57,291 bases of DNA from Methanosphaera sp. (GTDB taxonomy: Archaea; Methanobacteriota; Methanobacteria; Methanobacteriales; Methanobacteriaceae). Below are positions 47,869 to 55,400 of the stretch, piece after piece; within the stretch, counting starts at the first letter, position 1; the number at the start of each line of letters is the position of its first letter. The translations under genes were made by a program, and so were the position numbers. The notes beneath the pieces were generated by a model that was not told the DNA's origin, did no database searches, and saw only the letters and a program-made list of their open reading frames with translations. The stretch spans positions 1-57,291 of the forward strand of contig JAFRMD010000033.1 in NCBI GenBank assembly GCA_017430835.1, in the 5' to 3' direction.

Positions 47869-48276
47869 TTATTCTTTAGAAATAACTATTTCTATAGTTG
47901 AAACATTACTTGTTGTTCCATCTTCACGAGTAATTTCTTCAGTAGAAATCTTAACATCTTCATCATTAGAATTTGGAACAAATTTATTCGTAACGATTTC
48001 AGCTACATCCACAGCTTTGCTGATTGTTCTTCCTCTTGCTTTAATAGTTAGTTCATCCACTCCTTCATGCATTATTGAACTAATTGTAATAACATAACTC
48101 ATTGAAGGTTTTTTACCGATGTATATTATATTTCCTTCGGAAAGATGCTTAGAAAAGTCAACGGAATCTGTGGAATTATCCTTAGTTTCATTGTTTTTCA
48201 CGTTATTTGTTTGAATATCTCCTCGGATTATTCCATTTTTTCGTAATTCTTGTGTGAATGATAAATTATCGCTCAT
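47869..48276 (-). CDS. albA: Alba DNA/RNA-binding protein with an N-terminal extension
   Basis: A 135-residue protein. The Alba domain (about residues 48-133) begins NIIYIGKKPSMSYVITISSI and has LTIKARGRTISKAVDVAEI. Alba proteins coat DNA and bind RNA. Here a 45-residue, Asn/Asp-rich N-terminal extension precedes it, starting SFTQELRKNGIIRGD. This same motif starts the tail-anchored protein at 49993. The start ATG follows AGAGGTTTTTTTTA. Confidence 0.85.
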   Translation of the reverse strand: MSDNLSFTQELRKNGIIRGDIQTNNVKNNETKDNSTDSVDFSKHLSEGNIIYIGKKPSMSYVITISSIMHEGVDELTIKARGRTISKAVDVAEIVTNKFVPNSNDEDVKISTEEITREDGTTSNVSTIEIVISKE

Positions 48277-48351
48277 TAAAAAAAACCTCTAAAATTATTA
48301 TCAACTAGTATTTATGTCATTAATAAAATTTATACCTATTCAAGTATTGCA

Positions 48352-48702
48352 TTAATAACCATGAGTTTCCAAACGATGATACATTTTATAACGTGGAACT
48401 TTAAGGATTTCATGAGTATTTTGACGATTATAATCAAATGATAATTTATTTAATTCAAGGAAAACTCGACCTTCAGCAATTTTAATTAGAAATTTTATTT
48501 CTTCATTATTTAATTTTTCATCAGGTTTTGCCAGTAACTTATCAAGATCTTCAATAAATTTTATAATATCGACAGCAATATGACCATCATAATTAAACTT
48601 ATATTCAATACAATAAGCTAACAAGTTTTTATAATAATATTTGAAAAAAACTAATTCTTCTGTAAAATCCAATATGTTTAAAGTTAAATTTTTATTGTTC
48701 AT
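48352..48702 (-). CDS. Hypothetical protein
   Basis: A 116-residue, mostly helical protein, rich in Lys, Asn, Tyr. It has no signal peptide, membrane segment or known motif that I can see. The start ATG follows AGGAGTTAAGAG. It lies upstream of Alba in the same direction, with 75 nt between them. No function is proposed. Confidence 0.6.
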   Translation of the reverse strand: MNNKNLTLNILDFTEELVFFKYYYKNLLAYCIEYKFNYDGHIAVDIIKFIEDLDKLLAKPDEKLNNEEIKFLIKIAEGRVFLELNKLSFDYNRQNTHEILKVPRYKMYHRLETHGY

Positions 48703-48907
48703 CTCTTAACTCCTATATTAATATATAACTAATCAATGAAAATAATATTTTTGGAATGATATGAAATATTGAAAAACGAATAACATAATTATTATAATGA
48801 GATTTTAATTATCGTATATTTTTCCTTATAATACATTAATTATTTTAGACAAAAAAATTTTAAGAAGTAAATAATATACATAAACAATATATACTGGTGG
48901 TTTGTAA

Positions 48908-49756
48908 ATGGTTAAAGATAGACATGTCATTGAAGCATTAGGAAAAACACAAATAGTAATTGAGGATGGAAAAATTACAAGTATTTCAGAACCTGAAATA
49001 TCATATTGTCCTATCTTTGGAAAATATCATAATATTGAAAAGATTACAAAAGAGGATATAAGAAAAAATATTGAATATCGAATTGCAGATTTTGGAATGT
49101 GTACAAAAAACAGAGTATTAAAAATGGGTGATATGTTATCAGTAGGTATTTCAGAAATATTAAGAACTAATATTGAATTAGGTATTATAGACTGTGTTGT
49201 AGGTGCATGTGAAGGTGCTGGAACAATATTGATGGTCGATGCAGATTTGGTTCAGGGAGTAGGTGGAAGGGTTTCCGGATTGGTAAGCACTACACCCATC
49301 ACTGAAATAATTGATGGTATCGGGGAAGATATGGTTTTAAATCCTGAAACCGCAGAATTAAATCAACTTAAAGGATTAAAAATGGCTATTGAAAAGGGAT
49401 ATAAAGATATTGCTGTAACAATATTGCCATGTGCTATGGTTCATGAAATAAGAGAGTATGAAGTTCCTGAAGATGTAAATGTCTACATTTTGGTAGCTCA
49501 TACAACTGGAACTACTAAAGATGAAGCAATTGCTTTATTTGAAGATGCGGATATTGTTACGGCTTGTGCTTCTAAAGAAATAATGGAATATGCTGATATT
49601 GTAGAACCTTATTATTATGGGGAAGCAGTTCCTATTTATGCAGTCAGTCCAGCAGGAAAAAAGTTACTAGACACAAGATTAAAACATATAAAAAAGGAAT
49701 CAAGTCAGAAAAGTTATCCACAGGATTATACTAAAAGAGCTAAACCTCTTAAATAA
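48908..49756 (+). CDS. Methanogenesis marker protein 8 (DUF2099)
   Basis: A 282-residue protein conserved in methanogens. It contains ISYCPIFGKYHNI, FGMCTKNRVLKMGDMLSVG, VVGACEGAGTILMVDADLVQGVGGR and TILPCAMVHEIREY. These fit the methanogenesis marker 8 family, known by its strict co-occurrence with methanogenesis but still of uncertain function. The start ATG follows CTGGTGGTTTGTAA. Confidence 0.85.
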   Translation: MVKDRHVIEALGKTQIVIEDGKITSISEPEISYCPIFGKYHNIEKITKEDIRKNIEYRIADFGMCTKNRVLKMGDMLSVGISEILRTNIELGIIDCVVGACEGAGTILMVDADLVQGVGGRVSGLVSTTPITEIIDGIGEDMVLNPETAELNQLKGLKMAIEKGYKDIAVTILPCAMVHEIREYEVPEDVNVYILVAHTTGTTKDEAIALFEDADIVTACASKEIMEYADIVEPYYYGEAVPIYAVSPAGKKLLDTRLKHIKKESSQKSYPQDYTKRAKPLK

Positions 49757-49992
49757 AGTTGATAAAATGATTAAATCTCTAAATCATAGCTTAATGTCAA
49801 TTTTTAAGAAGGGAGTATTATTTTAGTTTTTTCACATCTTTTTTAACGTATTCTTTTTTTATTTGTTCATTATTTAAATTTATTTTAATTAATATCCAGT
49901 TAAATTAATTATTATTTCTAAAACTTAATATATTAATAGTGAAATATATATACATAATAATTAATAGTTATAAATTAAGGGGTGTAATTTAT

Positions 49993-50322
49993 ATGAGTCC
50001 TGAACCATCATTTACTCAAGCATTACGAGAAGAAGGTTTCATCCAAGGTGGAGAAACAGAAGTAGAGAAAAAAGTTGATGAAGTAGAATCTAAAGTTGAT
50101 GAAGTGGAGTTCAAAGTTGATGAAGTAGAATCTAAAGCTGATGAAGTGGAAACTAAAGTTGATGAAACAATTAAAGAAGAAGTTGAACCAGCTTCTGATG
50201 TTGTTAAAAAAGAAGCAACAGCTCCTGAAAAAGCAGAATCTGGTGGATCATCCACAACACTCATTATTGGAGTAATTATTGTAATTATATTAATTCTTAT
50301 AGTACTATTTCTATTTCGGTAA
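49993..50322 (+). CDS. Tail-anchored protein with heptad repeats and SFTQ motif
   Basis: A 109-residue protein with three parts. It starts MSPEPSFTQALREEGFIQGG, the same N-terminal motif as the Alba protein at 47869. Then come five 7-residue repeats of the type VDEVESK (21-bp repeats, about 50072-50160), a probable coiled coil. The C-terminus has a single hydrophobic helix (TLIIGVIIVIILILIVLFLF), so it is tail-anchored in the membrane. ATG 49993 is chosen, with GGGGTGTAATTTAT upstream. Function unknown. Confidence 0.75.
   Translation: MSPEPSFTQALREEGFIQGGETEVEKKVDEVESKVDEVEFKVDEVESKADEVETKVDETIKEEVEPASDVVKKEATAPEKAESGGSSTTLIIGVIIVIILILIVLFLFR
50072..50160 (+). repeat. 21-bp coding tandem repeats
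   Basis: About four to five copies of a 21-bp unit (GTTGATGAAGTAGAATCTAAA and variants) encode the VDEVE(S/T)K heptads of the tail-anchored protein. Copy number may vary between strains. Confidence 0.7.
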
Positions 50323-50539
50323 TTAGTTTCTTTTCTTCAATAATCTTTTTTTAAAATTCATTCTTTGTTTTTTGATTAATTCAATTGCTATTTTAATACT
50401 AATTTTTTCATTTAAATGTAGAAAAAATTCCATAATGATTATTCATGATAAATTATTTATAGTAATGTTTACATAGCATAAAATATAAACGAAATAAATG
50501 AATTTTATTCATATTTTTCTAATTACCGGGGGAAAGAAT

Positions 50540-50881
50540 ATGAGTATAAACAATGTGACAGTAGATGGTGGCGGAGTATTGAGAAGTCAAATTGCATTCC
50601 AAAGGGCTTTCTGTGGATTTAATGTAACATTATGGTTAAGAAGCAAAGCTTCGATAGAAAGAACTCAACCCAAAATAGACAGACTAAAGGAAATATATCT
50701 AAATACGGTGGAAGCAATGAAGACAAATCCGTCAGCATATTGTAGACGATTTACAGATGAAATAGAATTATCGAATACACAAATTGATGAATTTAAAGCC
50801 AAAAATTGCTGTCATGTTGAAAGAAAAGAAGATACTGGAAAAACAGGAATAAAAGCGGGGGAAGGTTTCTATAAGTATTAA
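50540..50881 (+). pseudogene. Internally deleted 3-hydroxyacyl-CoA dehydrogenase
   Basis: A 113-residue open frame. Residues 1-85 resemble the NAD-binding domain of 3-hydroxybutyryl-CoA dehydrogenase (NNVTVDGGGVLRSQIAFQRA, then GFNVTLWLRSKASIERTQPK). The end, GKTGIKAGEGFYKY, is the typical C-terminal motif of the same enzyme. The catalytic middle, about 200 residues, is missing. The dinucleotide motif has R where the last G of GxGxxG is expected. The usual length is about 280-320. This looks like an in-frame deletion in a gene of bacterial origin; it might still be translated, as GGGGGAAAG precedes ATG 50540. Confidence 0.65.
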
Positions 50882-50990
50882 AGAAGAAGTTTACTAATAT
50901 ATTATATCTTTTTTTATAAAACCAAACTAATCTTCTCATTAACATTTTTCCTAGTTTTAAAACAATTATCATAAAATAATAGGGGAATAT

Positions 50991-51392
50991 ATGATGGAAA
51001 ATAAAATTAAACTAAACTTTACAAATGATTACAAAAATGAAGAAAAAATAATTGTAGAAAAAATTATCACATTACAAAAAGCAATCTTGTCAAAAAATGT
51101 ACACTTATTATCTGAAGTTTTAGCAGATAAATTTATATTAGTTCGTGGATCTGGAAGAAAAGAAACAAAAATTGAATTTGAAACAGATATTAAAGAAGAT
51201 TTACTAAATTATTATCATTCTACAATGTCAAAACCTTCAATAAAAATAGTTGTTGATAAGGCAACAGTAATAACACAAATAAACATTACTGCAGAATTAT
51301 CTGGAGTAACAAGCATATGGGAATTATACTCAAAAATAATCCTTGAAAAAATCGAAGATGATTGGTATATAGTTGAATGGGATACTTCCTAA
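50991..51392 (+). CDS. NTF2-like / DUF4440-type protein
   Basis: A 133-residue protein. The pattern KAILSKNVHLLSEVLADKFILVRGSG and the later ISELYSKI/WYIVEW-like strands fit a small SnoaL/NTF2 fold of unknown ligand. ATG 50991 or 50994 are both possible; GGGGAATAT precedes. It lies just after the deleted dehydrogenase and converges with the nitroreductase. Confidence 0.6.
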   Translation: MMENKIKLNFTNDYKNEEKIIVEKIITLQKAILSKNVHLLSEVLADKFILVRGSGRKETKIEFETDIKEDLLNYYHSTMSKPSIKIVVDKATVITQINITAELSGVTSIWELYSKIILEKIEDDWYIVEWDTS

Positions 51393-51434
51393 AAAAATTC
51401 TATTTTCCACATACCAATTTTCTAAAAAATTTCT

Positions 51435-51956
51435 TTAATCATAATATTCTATTTTTGTTTCATCAATATCTGATAATGTATGAGGTTCGGGCTTTTTATC
51501 AGGTAATCCCAATGATAAAATACCAACAACTCTATATTTACTATCCATCGAAAAAATATTTCTAACAACATCCTCAGAATTTTCATCATCAGCCGAAAAA
51601 CGTAGGTGAGATTGACACCAACAGCTACCAACATCTTCACTATTGGCCATCAAATCCATATAAGCAAGAGCAATTGAAGAATCTTCAATCCAAGTATCTG
51701 CTTTTTGGCTATCTGCAAATACAACTATTGCAGCATTAGCATCCTCAAGCATTGCAGAACCAGAAGCTTTTGATTTTGATAATTCTTCCAGAATTTTTTT
51801 ATTTTTCACTATTTTAAATAGGCACGGTTTTCTATTTCTACTAGTAGGAGCAAGTAATCCTGCTTTAATTATCTTATCTAATTTTTCATCAGGTATATCT
51901 TCATCAGTGTAAGATCTAACACTTCTTCTTTTTAACATTGTGTCTACTAATTCCAT
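51435..51956 (-). CDS. Nitroreductase family protein
   Basis: A 173-residue FMN enzyme. It starts ELVDTMLKRRSVRSYTDEDI, followed by AGLLAPTSRNRKP and AIVVFADS, and in the C-terminal part VVGILSLGLPDKKP. The family reduces nitroaromatics, quinones or flavins with NAD(P)H; the natural substrate is unknown. The start ATG follows GTGATTAT. Confidence 0.88.
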   Translation of the reverse strand: MELVDTMLKRRSVRSYTDEDIPDEKLDKIIKAGLLAPTSRNRKPCLFKIVKNKKILEELSKSKASGSAMLEDANAAIVVFADSQKADTWIEDSSIALAYMDLMANSEDVGSCWCQSHLRFSADDENSEDVVRNIFSMDSKYRVVGILSLGLPDKKPEPHTLSDIDETKIEYYD

Positions 51957-52465
51957 ATAATCACGTTAATAAATGATAATTTCACTATTTTTCTTTTGTT
52001 TAGTTAATAATATATTTATAATAAGAAGTATATTTTCTGTCTGATTCAATCTGATAAATAATATAATGGCTTAAAAAAATTAGCTTCATAGATTTTTTTT
52101 GAATTCTTAATTCTCAACTTATAGAAGGGATATTTGATTTATGAAAAAAATAGTTCTTCAAAAAATATAAATTTAAAATTATCGTCATTTAAAAAATCAT
52201 TTGAAATTATTGTATTAAAAAATAAATAATTTATAAATTTTAAATTTTAATTTTACGAACGATTATATGATAATACGTTTAATAAATGGGTATATTCTGC
52301 TTTTTGGGTGTTCATTTAAAACGATAATTATATTATTCGATACATTTATTATCTTTTTTGATATATCTAATATTTAGTTAATCAAAAATAATTTCATAAA
52401 ATACGAATCGCTTGTAAAAATAAATAATTTGTTCAAGAAAAATTAAGTTAAAACAATTGTAACAG
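51957..52465. other. Promoter region of adhesin-like protein 2
   Basis: About 500 bp without a gene. It is AT-rich; TATA-like sequences lie at about 52328-52372 (for instance TTTTGATATATCTAATATTT). The distance from these to the coding frame gives a leader of roughly 70-120 nt. No repeats or stable hairpins are obvious. Confidence 0.4.
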
Positions 52466-55400
52466 GTGATTAGAATATCTAAACAAAAAATATTCTTTAT
52501 TGGCCTAGTAGTCATATTGTTATTGGGATTAAGTGTCGTATCGGCACAAGATAACCAAGCAGTAGGTAAATCAGTGAAGATAGAAAAAACTGTTAAAAAT
52601 CCTGCAAATAATATGGCAAAGGTTAATTCAAAGAATAAAATGGTTGTAACTAAAGACGTTACGAAAAAAAAGGTGAACAATACAAAGAATAATATTAAAG
52701 CAGATACACAAACAAAACAAAACAGCAATAAAACAAATACTACAAAAAATAAAGAAGCAAAGCAAATAACTAAAAATACTATAAAAAACACTAAACAAGC
52801 AACAGCAACAGCAACAGATTATACAAGTTTAAAGACTATATTAACAACTAGTACTGATGAAGAATTAACGGTTACTCTAGATGGGGATACATTTACCAGT
52901 AATGGACAGATAACTGTTGCTAACGCAATTAAAAAATTGACGATTGATGGTAATGGTAAAACTATTAATGGTGATTCAAAGGCATTTTTAAAAGTAACTA
53001 ACCTTGATTTAACCATAAAAAACATTACAATAACCGGTTGTAGTAATTATGATGGTTCAGTGCTATATCAGACTGGTGGAGAAACAACAATTGTTAATTC
53101 AACAATTAAACAAAATACTTTAACATCAGATGATAGTAGTCTTGGAATTATAAAAGTAGCAAGTGGAACTTTAACCCTGGATAACAACACATTTGACAGT
53201 AATTCAGTTAGTACTATTAGTGGTCGTCATGGTTTTCTAATACATACAACACAAACAAGTAAAATTGTTAACAACATATTTATTGACAATGACTGTAATG
53301 ATGAACCAAATGGCTATGCTGGATTAATAAACAGACTAGTAGATGAAATACATGACAATGAATACTATGACAATTACTTAAGTAACTATATTGACGTTAG
53401 TTTCCTTGATCATAATGATCAAACAGTTATTAGTCCAACTGCAGATTTTGAAAGAGATATTGAAGTCAAATTAAGCAAAAATGTTTATAATGACACGGTA
53501 AGAAACGGTACATTAACTATAGGTATGGGAGCAGGACAATTTGGTTCTCATTATAAAACATTTGATGTAGTAAATGGTACCGCACATGTAGTAATTACCC
53601 GTGCTGAGTTAACTGAATATCATAATCCTAGTGAATCTGATGGTAGAGATACTGTATATTTAGATTATGATGCATTGGATCGTAGTTATCATACAAATGT
53701 AGGAGCAACTATGATAATAATTTCTGAAGATATAGATCCAAGGGATGACGTTCAAGTATTAATAACTGAGTATAATAAAACATTGTTTGTTGGAGAAACC
53801 AATACTATTAAAGGTAATATTGGTATAAAAACTGGTGATGGTTATTGGACTGATGATGGTGAGCATTATTTATACTATACCGAACCGTTTTCTGATGTTC
53901 TAATAACTTTAGTAATTGATGATAAAACAACAACAACTACAACACGTTCAGATTCTGATGGGAACTTTGAACTAAACTATGATACTTTTAATCATACTGC
54001 AGGCCAAGTTTTCTTTAATATAGGTATTAAAAAAGAAGGCATGTTTGATATTAAGGAATATTTTGATGATAGTGATGAGGAAAGTTTTACTTTAAAAGCT
54101 TATACTAACATTACATTATCAGCACCAGATATTACTATAGGTGAAACGGTAACTATTACTGGTCAAGTATATATTCCAGTAAATGGAAAAAATGCTAGTG
54201 TTAGTTCAACAGTGAAAAATAAACGTTTAAACATTACAATCAATGGTGGAACTCCTATAAGTATTAAAATTACTGGAGGTAAAATTTCATACCAGTATAC
54301 TCCTACAGAAATGGGTGAATTTACTGTAACAGTATCATGGGGAGGAACATCTAGTTATCTGGCATCATCTAACACTACTAAGTTCAGAGTAAGTCCTGCA
54401 CAAACCAATATGACTATTGTCAATAATGAAACTATATTGGTTGGACAGAATGTTGAAATTAAGGGAGTATTAAAAGTTGATAATGGTGCAGTTGTAAAAA
54501 ATACTAATGTAACTATTACAGTAGGAAGTAAAACTTATGAAAATATAGCAGTAAATGCTAGCGGTCAATATTACTTGTCATGTCCAATAGATGAAGTAGG
54601 CCCTCATGTTATCACGGTAACTTATATAAATCATACAACAGGTTACTTTAGTTCAACAAATACTTCTAGCGTTCTAGTAAATCCTAGAAACACCAACATG
54701 ACCATAGAAAACAATGAATCAATCATAGTCGGTCAGGAAGTAAGCATAAACGGTACTGTATATGATGAACTCGGTGATACGGTTGGACCAACATTTGTAA
54801 ATATTACTGTTGGAAGCACACCAATTTATAATGTTCAAGTAAATGAAAATGGTTTCTTTGAAACGACCTGTCTAATTGATGAAGTAGGTACTTTTGTTAT
54901 TACAGTAAATTATACTAGTGATAATGTAAATTATACTGGTTCAATCAACATGTCCGAAGTTCAGGTTATTCCTAGAAACACCAACATGACCATAGAAAAC
55001 AATGAAACAATACTTGCAGGTCAGGAAGTAACCATTAAAGGAACTTTATATGACGAATTTGGTGTAATAATTCCAAATACATTTGTAAATATTACTGTTG
55101 GTGAAAACTCAATTGAAAATGTACCAGTAGATGAGTATGGAAATTATTCAACTACTTATAAAATAAATGAAATTGGCGATTATCTAATAACAGTTATTTA
55201 CAATAACGACACTACAAGATACTATAGTTCAACAAACACGTCCAGTGTTAAAGTAATTCCTAGAAACACACACATCGTTATTGATGATATTGAAAGTGTT
55301 TTAATTGGACAAAACGTTACCATTAAAGGTACGTTATATGATGAACTTGAAGAAGTTGTACCAAATACAAAAATAACAATAAGAATAGATGAAACTTACA

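Noticed and set aside
50072..50160. CRISPR-like direct repeats
   Set aside because: The 21-bp units are contiguous, have no spacers, and encode protein heptads.
52378..53025. Two minus-strand frames over the start of adhesin-like protein 2
   Set aside because: They lie antisense to a long plus-strand frame with signal peptide and repeats; their proteins are Phe/Val-rich shadows.
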